This document shows positions 52,617-61,678 of a stretch of 64,000 nucleotides of DNA, piece by piece (the stretch's first letter is position 1; each line of letters opens with the position of its first letter). The stretch is taken from assembly GCF_004216905.1 (NCBI RefSeq), contig NZ_SGXJ01000001.1, positions 1,054,001-1,118,000 of the forward strand, read 5' to 3'. Made by a program: the position numbers and the translations under genes. The notes below the pieces were generated by a model. The model had not been told where the DNA came from and searched no databases. It was given only the letters and a program-made list of their open reading frames with translations. The DNA is from Kribbella sp. VKM Ac-2569. GTDB taxonomy: Bacteria; Actinomycetota; Actinomycetes; Propionibacteriales; Kribbellaceae.

Positions 52617-53168
52617 ATGGCACAACTCGTCTACTCAGCCATCGCCTCGCTCGACGGGTACATCGCCGATGCCGACGGCTCCTTCGACTGGGCCGCGCCG
52701 GACGAGGAGGTCCACGCCTACGTCAACGGCCTCGAGCGTCCGAACGGCACCTACCTGTACGGCGCCCGGATGTACGCCACGATGTCGTACTGGGAAACCG
52801 CCGACGACCCGGCGCCGGTCAGCCGCGAGTACGCCGAGATCTGGCGCGCCGCCGACAAGATCGTGTACTCCCGCACCCTGCCGGCGGTCACCACCGCCCG
52901 CACCCGCCTGGAACGCGAGTTCACCCCCGACGGCGTGGCCCAACTCAAACAATCCTCGCCGACGGCCATCTCGATCGGCGGTGCGAACCTCGGCGGCCAG
53001 GCCCTTCTAGCCGGCCTGGTCGACGAGATCCACGTCTTCCTCGTCCCGGTCATCGTCGGCGGCGGCACGCGAGCCCTCCCCGACGGTCTCAAGGTCGGTT
53101 TGGAACTCGTGGCCGAGCGACGCTTCGCGAGCGGTTTCGTCCACCTGCACTACCAGGTGACGAACTAG
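52617..53168 (+). CDS. Dihydrofolate reductase-family (RibD C-terminal-like) protein
   Basis: 183 aa from the ATG at 52617, 9 nt after GGAAGG; an ATG at 52608 would overlap the previous stop. Fold markers are VYSAIASLDGYIADADGSFD, YLYGARMYATMSYWE, KIVYSRTLPAV, AISIGGANLGGQALLAGLVD and EIHVFLVPVIVGGGTRALPD. It belongs to the YwjB/YyaP-like reductase group, which binds NADPH; its substrate is unknown. Its TAG and the TAG of the next gene share the palindrome CTAG (53165-53168). Confidence 0.85.
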   Translation: MAQLVYSAIASLDGYIADADGSFDWAAPDEEVHAYVNGLERPNGTYLYGARMYATMSYWETADDPAPVSREYAEIWRAADKIVYSRTLPAVTTARTRLEREFTPDGVAQLKQSSPTAISIGGANLGGQALLAGLVDEIHVFLVPVIVGGGTRALPDGLKVGLELVAERRFASGFVHLHYQVTN

Positions 53169-54184
53169 CCCTTCGGTCCGAGCAGCTTCTCCAGGTCGGT
53201 CAGGACGTCCATCGCGCCGATCGGGCCGAGGCCGAGGAACCAGACCTCGTCGTCGACGCGGGCCGACTTGCCTGCCTTGACGGCGGGCAGGGACTTCCAG
53301 AGGTTGCCGTTGACAACCTTCGTCTCGTCGGTGGTGCCGGGCTTGCCGTAGCTGGAGTAGAAGATCCAGTCGCCGGTGGCCTGGCCGATGTTCTCCTGGG
53401 AGACCTCGACGGCGAGATCCTGCACGTCCTGGATCTTCGGGCGCGGCAGGCCGATGTCCTTCAGGATGACGCCGATGAACGACAGGTTGCCGTACAGCCG
53501 GATCTGTCCGGGACGGAACCGGACCAGCGAGATCGTCGGCGTACCCTCCACCTTCGACTTCACCTCGTCGGCGCGCTTCTGGTAGTCGTTCAGCAGCGCG
53601 GTCGCCTTGTCCTCCTCGCCGACCGAGTCCGCGACCAGCAGGAAGTTCTCCTTCCACGGGAACCCGGGCCGGATGCTGAACACGGTCGGCGCGATCGCGC
53701 TCAGCTTCTCGTACAGGTCGTTGGCCCGCAGCTTGCTGCCCAGGATCAGGTCCGGCTTCAGCGCGGCGATCGCCTCGAGGTTCAGTTCGCTGATGCCGCC
53801 GACGGTCTTGATTCCCTGCGCCTTGTCGGCGAGGTACGACGGTACGCCGCTCTGTCCCGCCGTCGTCGCCATCCCGACCGGGGTGATGCCCAGTGCCAGC
53901 ACGTCGTCCAGCTCGCCGCTGTCCAGGACGACCACCCGCGACGGTTTCGCCGGGATCTCGGTCGAACCGAGCGCGTGCTTGACCGTCCGGGGGAACGCTC
54001 CCGGCGCGGCGTCCGAGCCGAGTTTCGCGGTCTCCTCGTCGGCGGTCTTGAACAGCCGCCCGCCGGTCGCCACTTCCTTGTCACCCACGCCGGTGTCCGC
54101 AGTCTTGGTGTCCCCGCCGCCGCACCCGGCCAGCACCAGTACGGCTGCGGACGCAACGATCCCGATCAGTTTCTTCACGGACAT
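53165..54184 (-). CDS. Iron-siderophore ABC transporter substrate-binding lipoprotein
   Basis: 339 aa. Lipoprotein signal MSVKKLIGIVASAAVLVLAG with lipobox Cys21, so membrane-anchored. FhuD/FepB-type fold with RVVVLDSGELDDVLALGITP, NLEAIAALKPDLILGSKLRA, a long helix near 200 and GDWIFYSSYG. It would hand ferric siderophore to a permease/ATPase encoded elsewhere. A near-consensus iron box (54203-54220) lies 19 bp upstream, so repression by a DtxR/IdeR-type regulator under iron excess is likely. Monocistronic and convergent with the reductase gene. Confidence 0.9.
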   Translation of the reverse strand: MSVKKLIGIVASAAVLVLAGCGGGDTKTADTGVGDKEVATGGRLFKTADEETAKLGSDAAPGAFPRTVKHALGSTEIPAKPSRVVVLDSGELDDVLALGITPVGMATTAGQSGVPSYLADKAQGIKTVGGISELNLEAIAALKPDLILGSKLRANDLYEKLSAIAPTVFSIRPGFPWKENFLLVADSVGEEDKATALLNDYQKRADEVKSKVEGTPTISLVRFRPGQIRLYGNLSFIGVILKDIGLPRPKIQDVQDLAVEVSQENIGQATGDWIFYSSYGKPGTTDETKVVNGNLWKSLPAVKAGKSARVDDEVWFLGLGPIGAMDVLTDLEKLLGPKG

Positions 54185-54202
54185 TGAGACTACAACAAGT
54201 TT

Positions 54203-54220
54203 GGTTAGGCACCCCTAACC
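54203..54220 (-). promoter_or_regulatory. Iron box (DtxR/IdeR/DmdR-type operator)
   Basis: GGTTAGG at 54203-54209 and CCTAACC at 54214-54220 are perfect arms around CACC, matching the TTAGGTTAGGCTAACCTAA-type iron-box core. It lies 19 bp upstream of the siderophore-binding gene and overlaps the TAA stop (54205-54207) of the GH95 gene. Confidence 0.7.
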
Positions 54221-56484
54221 AGGTCCAGCTGCTGACCGGCCGCCAGCTCCACAGTGCGCTCCGCGTCCGGCAACGCGATCCGATACGTCCCAGCGGCAGA
54301 CGCCCGTACGACGGCCTCGGTCAGCCTCCCGTCGCGCCAGGCGACGTCGAAGGACAGGCCGCCCCGAGCGCGGAGCCCGTGGAACGAACCGTCAGGCCAC
54401 TCGGGCGGCAGGGCGGGAAGCAGCCGGATGACGTCTGTGTGGCTTTGCAGGAGCAACTCGGGGATGCAGCCGGTCAGGCCGAAGTTGGCGTCGATCTGGA
54501 AGATGTCGCCGTCGCGGTGCAGCAGGTTGCCCGACACGAGCCGGCTCAGGTAGTCCTGGATCACCTCGACGGCTCGCGCCGGCTCGAACAGCCGCGCCCA
54601 CAACGCCACCAGCCAGGCCGCGGTCCACCCACCGTTGGTGGCACCCGCGGTCCGCAACTCCAGTGACGCACGAGCCGCCGCGGCGAGTTCCGGCGTACGC
54701 ATCGGGTCGATCTCGGCGCCCGGGTGGAGGCCGTACAGATGCGACTGGTGCCGGTGCTGCGGCTCCGACGGCTCCCAGTCCGTCGGCCACTCGTGCAGCC
54801 GTCCGTCCGGTGTCACGCGAATCGCAGGCAACCGATCACGAGCAGCCGCAGCCCGCTCGGCCAGCGACGAGCTCAACCTCAGCACACCTTCGGCTTCGAC
54901 CAGGTTCGCGAACAACTCGCGGATCAGCCAGATGTCGTACGTCGACGTGAGGTCGACCGATGCCTTCGCACCGGACGGCAGCACGAAGTGATGCTCCGGC
55001 GCAGTCGACGGAATGAACTGCAACTGCTCGCCGTCGTCGACGAGCATCGCCAGTACGAACTCCGCCGCGCCCGCGATCAACGGATACGCGCGGTCCCGGA
55101 GAAAGTCCGCGTCCACCGTGAACCGGTAATGCTCCATCAGATGCGCCGTCAACCACACCCCACACGTCGCGCACATCGACCACACCGGATCGTCCCCGCC
55201 GTCGCCGACAGGCCAGGTCGCCCGCCAGATGTCCGCATTGTGGTGCGACCCCCAGCCAGGAGCGTCGTACAAGATCCGAGCCGTCTCGGCACCCGATGAA
55301 GCCAGGCCCTCGAGCAGATCGGTGAGTGGGTCGAAGCACTCGCTCAGCCCGGTCAGGTCGGCGAGCCAGTAATTCATCTGGGTGTTGATGTTGTTGGTCC
55401 AGTCGCTGGCCCACATCGGCCGCCGGTCCTGGTTCCAGATGCCCTGCAGATTGGCCGCCTGCGTCCCAGGGCGGGAGGATGCGATCAGCAGGTACCGGCC
55501 GAGGTTGAAGGCCAGCGCGACCAGATCCGGATCGTTGCCCCCGGCAGCGACCGCCTGGACGCGCTCGTCGGTCGGCAGCTCGACAGAGACGCCGAGCTCC
55601 AGCGACGCCCGGTCGTACAACGACGCGTGGTCCTCGACGTGCCGCTCCCGAAGCTTGTCCACGGCAACCGAATCCAGCACCGCCGTCGCAGCACTCAAAG
55701 CCACCAGCGGATCCCGCCCCGGCGGCACCCGCCAGCCGGCGAACGTACTCGCCGCCGCCAGCACCACGGTCACCCGAGACGCCCCACGCACCGCGACACC
55801 GGCGTCGGAGGTCGTCACCGATCCTCCGTCGGAGAAGGCACGCAGCGCGACACCGAACCCGATGCCGCGCCCCTCCTCGTACCGGATCGGGTCCGGACTC
55901 TCCCGGTACTCGATCGTCAGATCCGACGGCGCCCGCCCGACGACGCCATAGGTGCCATCGGCAACGTCAACCGTGATCGGATGCTGACTTTCCAGGCTCA
56001 GATCCAGCGAGATCGCACCAGGCTGGTCGGCCGTGATCGTCCATGCCAGCACCTGGTCCGGCGCGGACACAAAGGTCTCGCGCCGGAACCGGGTGCCGTC
56101 CACCGTGTAGTCCACGCCCACGACGCCGGTGCTCAGGTCGAGCGTGCGCCGGTACGCCGTCGCCGTACCGCTCGACCGGATCACCAGGTCGGCGAGCGGC
56201 TGGTACGACTCCACCAGCGGACCCTGCAACGCCCGGGTCCGCTCGGTGGCCGCCAACCGATCACCGTCCTCCAGCAACAACCGGCGTACGTCGGCCAGCA
56301 CCGCCGGCCCGTCCGGGACGGTCAGCGTGCGCGGACCGTCACCGGACCAGACGTCGTCGAGGTTGAGCGCGATCCGCTCGTCGGCGACCCGGCCGTACAC
56401 CTTCGCGCCGAGATGCCCGTTGCCCAGCGGCAACGCCTCGAACCAGTCCGACGCAGGAGCGTGGAACCACAGTAGGTGGGACAA
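54205..56484 (-). CDS. GH95-family glycoside hydrolase (alpha-L-fucosidase/galactosidase type)
   Basis: 759 aa. The N-terminal beta-sandwich begins LWFHAPASDWFEALPLGNGH, GAKVYGRVADERIALNLDD. The (alpha/alpha)6 barrel has WTNNINTQMNYWLADLTGLS with the catalytic-site Asn, GWTAAWLVALWARLFEPA and IFQIDANFGLTGCIPELLLQ. No signal peptide, so it acts inside the cell on imported sugar chains. TTG start at 56484 directly follows the TAG of the binding-protein gene with no gap. Last gene of the importer operon. GH95 members cleave alpha-1,2-L-fucosyl or L-galactosyl links; which one is not resolved. Confidence 0.87.
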   Translation of the reverse strand: MSHLLWFHAPASDWFEALPLGNGHLGAKVYGRVADERIALNLDDVWSGDGPRTLTVPDGPAVLADVRRLLLEDGDRLAATERTRALQGPLVESYQPLADLVIRSSGTATAYRRTLDLSTGVVGVDYTVDGTRFRRETFVSAPDQVLAWTITADQPGAISLDLSLESQHPITVDVADGTYGVVGRAPSDLTIEYRESPDPIRYEEGRGIGFGVALRAFSDGGSVTTSDAGVAVRGASRVTVVLAAASTFAGWRVPPGRDPLVALSAATAVLDSVAVDKLRERHVEDHASLYDRASLELGVSVELPTDERVQAVAAGGNDPDLVALAFNLGRYLLIASSRPGTQAANLQGIWNQDRRPMWASDWTNNINTQMNYWLADLTGLSECFDPLTDLLEGLASSGAETARILYDAPGWGSHHNADIWRATWPVGDGGDDPVWSMCATCGVWLTAHLMEHYRFTVDADFLRDRAYPLIAGAAEFVLAMLVDDGEQLQFIPSTAPEHHFVLPSGAKASVDLTSTYDIWLIRELFANLVEAEGVLRLSSSLAERAAAARDRLPAIRVTPDGRLHEWPTDWEPSEPQHRHQSHLYGLHPGAEIDPMRTPELAAAARASLELRTAGATNGGWTAAWLVALWARLFEPARAVEVIQDYLSRLVSGNLLHRDGDIFQIDANFGLTGCIPELLLQSHTDVIRLLPALPPEWPDGSFHGLRARGGLSFDVAWRDGRLTEAVVRASAAGTYRIALPDAERTVELAAGQQLDLVRGA

Positions 56485-58146
56485 CTACTTGCTCCCGGAC
56501 TTGTACTTGTCGTAGGCCTGCTGGTTGATCTCCAGGTACCGCGGCATGCCGGTGCTCTCGAGCCCCTTCACGTACGCGTCCCAGTCGGTGTCGATGTTCT
56601 TCGAACCGGTGATGAACGCCAACTGGTTCTGGTTCACGTAGGTGTTCAGGTTGGTCTGCAGCGTCGCGAGTTCACCGCTCAGGCTCGGGTCCGGCCAGAC
56701 GAACGTCTGCGGGAACCACTGCGCCTTGTCCTCGTGACCCTCGTACTGCTTGGTGGCCTCCCACAGCCGCCGCTCCAGGCCGGCGCCGGTGTAGATGTCC
56801 TTCGGCACGACCTGCGCGTTCCGGAAGGCCAGCGTGTTGTTGTACTGACCGAGCGCGCCCCAGCTGATGTTCTTCGGCGCGTCCTGCTTCGGCTTGTACA
56901 GCGCCTTGGTGCTGGCGTCGAGCGCGATGTCACCGGCAGCGGGCTTGGTCCAGCCGACACCCTCGGGGCCCATGTTGGTGATCATCTGACCCTCGTCGCT
57001 GTAGATCCAGTCGAGCATCTTGATCGCCGCGACCTGGGCCTCCTTGCTGGCCTTGTTGGTCAGCATGAACGTGTACCCGGTCGAGGTCGGGTGGTTGTAC
57101 CCCGTGTAACTCTTGCCCTCCGGACCGGTCAGCGGCGGCACGGCGTCGTACTGCTTGTCCCGGCCGTCCTTCGAGTCCAGCTGGACGAAGATGCCCGGCC
57201 ACAGCACCGGCACGGAGCCCAGTACGACGGCCTTCGGGTTGTTGCCCTGGGCCTGCAGCGCCTGCGCGTTCTGGGTGAACGCGGCCTGGTCGATCAGACC
57301 GTCCTTGTAGAGGCCGTGGATGTACTTCAGGCCTTCCTTCCACTGGTCCGACGTCACCGGTGTGGTGACCTTGTCGCCGTTCAGGGTGAGCAGCGACCGG
57401 ACGCCGTTGTTCGCGCCGACCGGGTCGTAGGCGAACGCGTTCATCAGGTACGCGATCAGGCTGCTGTCCTGCGGGTCGGTCGTCATCGGGATCTCGTCGG
57501 CCTTGCCGTTGCCGTTCGGGTCCTTGGTCTTGAACGCCTCGAGCACCTTGCGCAGGTCGTCGGTGGTCTTCGGCACCTGCAGGCCGAGCTTCTTCAGCCA
57601 GGTGCTGTTGATCCACAGCTTGTCCGGGTACGTGCAGTGGAAGCAGTCCGCCCACTGCGGGAGCGCGTAGATGTGACCGTCGGGCGCGGTCGACATCTCC
57701 TTGTACTCCTTGTTGGAGTCCAGCGCCTTCTGGATGTTCGGCGCGTTCTCCTTGATCAGGTCCTCGAGCGGTACGGCGATGCCCTGCTGGCCGAGCTTCA
57801 GCACCTCCGCCTGGGTGAACGCGTCGATCCACGGGATCAGGAAGAACAGGTCCGGGTAGTCGCCGCTGGCCAGCGAGATCTGCCGCTTCTCCTTGGCCGG
57901 CCCGGCGTCGTACGTCGTGGTCTGCCAGCGGAACTGGATCTTGAACTTGTCGCTGATGATCTTGGTCACCGCGTTGGTGTCCAGGTTGGTGCTCTGGTCG
58001 GACGGCGTGAAGGTGTCGATGACGACCTTCCCGTCCGCCGATGTCTCGTTCGCCGCACCCTTGCCGGACTTGTCCGAGCTGCAGGCGGCCAGGACGAGCG
58101 CGCCGGCTGCTGCCAGCGCCACGACCTTGCTCACGGATGAGCGCAT
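56485..58146 (-). CDS. LplA-like extracellular sugar-binding lipoprotein
   Basis: 553 aa from the ATG at 58146 with AAAGGA upstream. Lipoprotein signal ending LVLAAC (Cys22). Large type of CUT1 binding protein: YPDLFFLIPWIDAFTQAEVL, ALPQWADCFHCTYPDKLWIN, LRKVLEAFKTKDPNGNGKAD and ATKQYEGHEDKAQWFPQTFV are typical of the LplA/YtcQ group (~550 aa) that work with LplB/YtcP-type permeases. Ligand probably an oligosaccharide from plant or fungal material. It is separated from permease 2 by 193 bp holding a long inverted repeat, and directly coupled to the GH95 gene. Confidence 0.9.
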   Translation of the reverse strand: MRSSVSKVVALAAAGALVLAACSSDKSGKGAANETSADGKVVIDTFTPSDQSTNLDTNAVTKIISDKFKIQFRWQTTTYDAGPAKEKRQISLASGDYPDLFFLIPWIDAFTQAEVLKLGQQGIAVPLEDLIKENAPNIQKALDSNKEYKEMSTAPDGHIYALPQWADCFHCTYPDKLWINSTWLKKLGLQVPKTTDDLRKVLEAFKTKDPNGNGKADEIPMTTDPQDSSLIAYLMNAFAYDPVGANNGVRSLLTLNGDKVTTPVTSDQWKEGLKYIHGLYKDGLIDQAAFTQNAQALQAQGNNPKAVVLGSVPVLWPGIFVQLDSKDGRDKQYDAVPPLTGPEGKSYTGYNHPTSTGYTFMLTNKASKEAQVAAIKMLDWIYSDEGQMITNMGPEGVGWTKPAAGDIALDASTKALYKPKQDAPKNISWGALGQYNNTLAFRNAQVVPKDIYTGAGLERRLWEATKQYEGHEDKAQWFPQTFVWPDPSLSGELATLQTNLNTYVNQNQLAFITGSKNIDTDWDAYVKGLESTGMPRYLEINQQAYDKYKSGSK

Positions 58147-58171
58147 TGCGGTGTTCCTTTCTGAATGGGGT

Positions 58172-58336
58172 AGGTGGTGGCTGGTGGTCCCGCGCCGTAG
58201 CGAGCAGGTGCTCGGTGCGGTGCATCGGCGTGCGGGGGCGAAGGTCTCGATGCGGAGCATCGTGGCCTTTGCACCCGTGCGTCGAGGTGCCGTGCCGAGT
58301 GCCGCGCAGTAGGCGGGGGACCACCAGGCACCACCT
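58172..58336 (-). repeat. Intercistronic long inverted repeat (permease/binding protein)
   Basis: Arm 58172-58191 (AGGTGGTGG then CTGGTGGTCCC) and arm 58317-58336 (GGGACCACCAG then GCACCACCT) pair at 19 of 20 positions around a 125-nt interval. The base of the stem starts 3 bp after the permease 2 stop and ends 26 bp before the binding-protein start. It could set different mRNA levels for permeases and binding protein. Confidence 0.6.
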
Positions 58337-58339
58337 TCG

Positions 58340-59284
58340 TCAGCCCTTGACCGCGCCGACCATGACGCCCTTGGTGAAGTGGCGCGCGACGAACGGGTAG
58401 ATGATCAGTACGGGCAGGCTCGAGATGACGATGAGCGCGTACTTGAGGACGTTGGCCAGCTGTTGCTGTTCGAGCTGCTGGGCCAGACTCGTCGTGGTGG
58501 TGGACCCGGTGAGGGTGTTCAGGATCAGCACGTTCCGCAGCACGATCTGCAGCGGGTACAGGCCGGGGTCCTTGAGGTAGATCAGCGCGTCGAAGTAGCT
58601 GTTCCACTGGAAGATCGCGTACATCAGCGCGATCACCGCGATCACCGGCTTGGACAGCGGCAGCACGATCGACCACAGGAACCGGAGATCGCTGGCCCCG
58701 TCGATGGTGGCCGCCTCGTACAGCTCGTCGGGGATCGTGCTGCGGAAGAACGTCCGCGCGATGATCACCTGCCAGACCCCGATCGCGCTCGGGATCACCA
58801 TCGCCCAGCGGGTGTTCAGCATCCCGAGGTCCTGGACCACCAGGTACGTCGGGATCAGGCCGCCGGAGAACAGCATGGTGAAGATCAGCACGCTCATGAT
58901 CACGTTCCGGCCGAAGAACGTCCGGCGGGACAACGGGTACGCGATCGCGATCGTCAGCGTGACGCTGATCAGGGTCCCGCCGATCGCGTAGATGAACGAG
59001 TTCAGGTAGCCCTTCATGATCAGCGGATCGCTGAAGGCCTCCTTGTACGCCCGCAGGCTCGGCTCGATCGGCCAGAGCAGCACCCGGCCGGCGCTCACCG
59101 CCGACGGGCTGCTGAACGAGTTCGCGACGATGTAGATCAGCGGTACGGCGACCAGGATCAGCGCGATCCAGAGCATGATCCGCACGCCGATCAGGAAGAT
59201 TCTGTCGGTGCGCGTCTCCTCGATCGTGGTGCGCTCCGACCGCTTCACCGACGTACGCCGGAAGCCTTGCAGAGTGATGCTCAT
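58340..59284 (-). CDS. ABC sugar permease 2 (LplC/YtcP-like)
   Basis: 314 aa from the ATG at 59284, which overlaps the permease 1 stop (ATGA). Six TM segments: IALILVAVPLIYIVANSFSS, YLNSFIYAIGGTLISVTLTI, VIMSVLIFTMLFSGGLIPTY. The coupling-helix EAA motif reads ELYEAATIDGASDLRFLWSI near 190-210. C-terminal YPFVARHFTKGVMVGAVKG is diagnostic of the YtcP group. No ATPase gene lies nearby; such systems commonly share a general MsiK-type ATPase. Confidence 0.92.
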   Translation of the reverse strand: MSITLQGFRRTSVKRSERTTIEETRTDRIFLIGVRIMLWIALILVAVPLIYIVANSFSSPSAVSAGRVLLWPIEPSLRAYKEAFSDPLIMKGYLNSFIYAIGGTLISVTLTIAIAYPLSRRTFFGRNVIMSVLIFTMLFSGGLIPTYLVVQDLGMLNTRWAMVIPSAIGVWQVIIARTFFRSTIPDELYEAATIDGASDLRFLWSIVLPLSKPVIAVIALMYAIFQWNSYFDALIYLKDPGLYPLQIVLRNVLILNTLTGSTTTTSLAQQLEQQQLANVLKYALIVISSLPVLIIYPFVARHFTKGVMVGAVKG

Positions 59285-60279
59285 GACCAGAGTCCGTTTC
59301 CGGTGATGCGCTTGGCGGCGAAGTTCACGCCGAGCAGCAGGAACAGGTTGATCACCGAGTTGAAGAGCCCGATGGCGGTCGCCATGCTGAAGTCGGCGTT
59401 CAGCAGACCGGTCTTGTAGACGTAGGTGGCGATGATCTCGGACTGCGCGGTGTTCAGCGGGTTCTGCAGCAGGAAGGCCTTCTCGAACCCGATCGACATG
59501 ATGTTGCCGACGCCCAGCACCAGGATGATCACCACGGTCGGCATGATCCCGGGCAGGTCGACGTTCCGGATCCGCTGCAGCCGGCTGGCGCCGTCGATCC
59601 GCGCCGACTCGTGCAGCGCCGGATCGATCCCGGACAACGCGGCCAGGTAGATCACCGCGGAGTACCCGGTGGTCTGCCACACGTCCGACCACACGTAGAT
59701 GTGCCGGAAGTAGTCCGGATTGCCGAGGAAGTCCACGGACGGTACGCCGAACAGCCCGATCGCGTCGTTGACGAACCCGAGCCGCGGCGACAGCACCAGG
59801 ATCGTCATCGACACCACGACCACGGTGGAGATGAAGTACGGCGCGTACGTGACCAGCTGGACGAGCTTCTTGAAGCGGCCGTTGCGGATCTCGTTCAGCG
59901 CGATCGCCAGGATGATCGGGATCGGGAAGCTCGCGAGCACCGTGTAGACCGACAGCAGGAACGTGTTCTTCACCAGGGTCCAGAACACCGGGTTCTGGAA
60001 GAACAGTTCGAAGTTGCGGAAGCCGACCCAGTCACTGCCCCACGGGCCTTTGATCGGGCTGTAGTTCTTGAACGCGATCACGGCGTTCGCGATCGGGACG
60101 TACTTGAAGATCACGAAGTACGCGAGCGGTACGACGACCAGCAGGTAGAGCTGCCAGTGCCGCCGGAGACTGCGCCAGGCCTGGGTTCGGCGACTCGTTC
60201 GCGGTGGTTTCCGGGCGGTCACTGCAGCCGGCGATGCCGGTGCCGCCGGTGCCGGTTTCACCTCGAAGGTTGCGCTCAC
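59281..60279 (-). CDS. ABC sugar permease 1 (LplB-like)
   Basis: 332 aa. After a Pro/Ala-rich cytoplasmic start, six TM segments: LYLLVVVPLAYFVIFKYVPI, LLSVYTVLASFPIPIILAIA, and more. The segment KNYSPIKGPWGSDWVGFRNF is typical of LplB-type permeases. The EAA motif is ALHESARIDGASRLQRIRNV near 215-235. GTG start at 60279 with AAAGGA upstream. First gene of the operon permease 1-permease 2-binding protein-GH95, all on the minus strand, with a 345-bp upstream region. Confidence 0.92.
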   Translation of the reverse strand: MSATFEVKPAPAAPASPAAVTARKPPRTSRRTQAWRSLRRHWQLYLLVVVPLAYFVIFKYVPIANAVIAFKNYSPIKGPWGSDWVGFRNFELFFQNPVFWTLVKNTFLLSVYTVLASFPIPIILAIALNEIRNGRFKKLVQLVTYAPYFISTVVVVSMTILVLSPRLGFVNDAIGLFGVPSVDFLGNPDYFRHIYVWSDVWQTTGYSAVIYLAALSGIDPALHESARIDGASRLQRIRNVDLPGIMPTVVIILVLGVGNIMSIGFEKAFLLQNPLNTAQSEIIATYVYKTGLLNADFSMATAIGLFNSVINLFLLLGVNFAAKRITGNGLWS

Positions 60280-60625
60280 TCCGCATCCTTTCCCTCACGC
60301 GCTGGAGTGGAACCGATATCCGATAGGATCTCGGGTTTCGCTATCCCGGAGGATGACACACAACCCAGGGGCAGCGGAAGACTTTCTGCCCGGGTCGATA
60401 CCGGACGGTGACCGATGGGCTCAGATCCCTTGCAGGTAAGGGTTTTCCAGCGTTGCCGCTAGCAACTACCGATCACAGAACGCCGAATGATCCGGTGGCT
60501 CACCACCGGATCCGGGCGTACGTCGATCACACCCGGGGTCGCTCTGAGCCACCGACACCGGATCGATCCACAATTTATTTCTTCTGTTAACTATATCGCA
60601 GTCAACCCGCCTGCGCCGTTCTGTG
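60280..60625 (-). promoter_or_regulatory. Regulatory region of the importer operon
   Basis: A 346-bp gene-free stretch upstream of permease 1. It holds a perfect 10-bp hairpin GATCCGGTGG/CCACCGGATC at 60489-60512 (likely terminator of the upstream phosphotransferase gene, no T run). At 60586-60606 an AT-rich near-palindrome has GTTAACT and AGTCAAC around ATATCGC. At 60318-60347 CCGATAG and CTATCCCGG flank an imperfect dyad 40 bp from the start. The last two are operator candidates. No regulator gene is adjacent. Confidence 0.4.
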
Positions 60626-61510
60626 TCAAGACCTGATCGCGGCCAGCTGCCGAGCGATCAGCACCTCGTCGAAACGGCCCGCCTGCCGGCCGTTCCAGAG
60701 CTCGGCCATCACCATCAACACCCGGAACACCACCCGCAACGGCTCAATCGCAGCCAGCTCGTGCTCGGTGAGCGGTTCGACGGCGGCTCGCTGATAGCCG
60801 GTCAGCATGTCCGGCTGCGCCCTGGCGATCACGAGTTCCCAGACACGGCTGTCCGGGTGGCACAGGTCGAAGTCGATCACCCCGGCGAGACGATCGTCGT
60901 CGTCGAAGTGCAGATTCCAGCTCGCGAAGTCCCCGTGCACGATCGTCTGCGGCAGTCCCAACAGGTCGTGCTCGCGCACCAGCTCCTTGGCACCGTCCAT
61001 CGCGTGCGCGGCCCTGTCGGCAAGGTCAGGCCGCTGCTCGCGGAGCAGCTCGACGCCGCCGTCCCAGCCCTGGAAGTCCCCCATCGCGTCCAGGTCCGCG
61101 GCCTGGAAGAACCCGGGCCGCGAGCCCAGGTCGACGTCACTCAGGTCCGCGTGCATCCGGGCGAGCACCTCGCCGCGCTCGGTCTGCTGCGCCGCGGTCT
61201 CGTTCTGGCGTGGTTGGCCCGGCACGAAGCGGGTGACTGCCCAGAGGCGTCCGTCGTACTGGATCGGGCCGGCGATTCGCGCGGGGACGCACCAGCCGCA
61301 CGCTGTCAGGCGATCGAGCACCTGGGCCTCGTAAGTGAGGTCCTCTTCAGTCCTCAGCAGGTGGTACCGGCGGAGGATGTGGTGCTCGCCGTCGCTGGTC
61401 CAGAGATGCCAGTTCCCGTTACGAACCGAGTCCTCGTCGCCACGCCGCGTCGGCTCCAGCCGCGCCTGCTCGATCCCCAATGCTTCCGTCACATCACCCA
61501 ACGCGACCAT
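60626..61510 (-). CDS. Aminoglycoside phosphotransferase-like kinase
   Basis: 294 aa from the ATG at 61510; upstream in-frame sequence is not protein-like. RNGNWHLWTSDGEHHILRRY forms the first strands, VHGDFASWNLHFDDDDRLAG holds the catalytic Asp and Asn (about 195-205) and VIDFDLCHPDSRVWEL the metal-binding Asp. This is the APH/HSK2 kinase-like fold; the substrate is unknown. It is divergent from the MFS pump with its attenuator. That neighbour raises, but does not prove, a drug-related role. Confidence 0.78.
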   Translation of the reverse strand: MVALGDVTEALGIEQARLEPTRRGDEDSVRNGNWHLWTSDGEHHILRRYHLLRTEEDLTYEAQVLDRLTACGWCVPARIAGPIQYDGRLWAVTRFVPGQPRQNETAAQQTERGEVLARMHADLSDVDLGSRPGFFQAADLDAMGDFQGWDGGVELLREQRPDLADRAAHAMDGAKELVREHDLLGLPQTIVHGDFASWNLHFDDDDRLAGVIDFDLCHPDSRVWELVIARAQPDMLTGYQRAAVEPLTEHELAAIEPLRVVFRVLMVMAELWNGRQAGRFDEVLIARQLAAIRS

Positions 61511-61678
61511 CCCTGCATCCTGGCAGGTCGGGGTGGATGGGGCCGCTGTGGACCGAAAGGGCGATGAAAAACCTGACCCGACCATCACGGGGGAACGGCC
61601 GGGCCAGGCACTACCGATAGTACCCCTGATCACCAACAGGAGTCGGCTAATTCGAAGGCAGACGCGCCGCGTCTCCCC

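Noticed and set aside
58147-58260. N-terminal extension of the LplA-like protein
   Set aside because: The extra 38 residues are His/Arg/Pro-rich and would bury the lipoprotein signal; the ATG at 58146 has a proper Shine-Dalgarno and signal peptide.
60489-60512. Perfect 10-bp hairpin as a riboswitch of the importer operon
   Set aside because: It is a simple stem with a 4-nt loop, better explained as the terminator of the upstream phosphotransferase gene.
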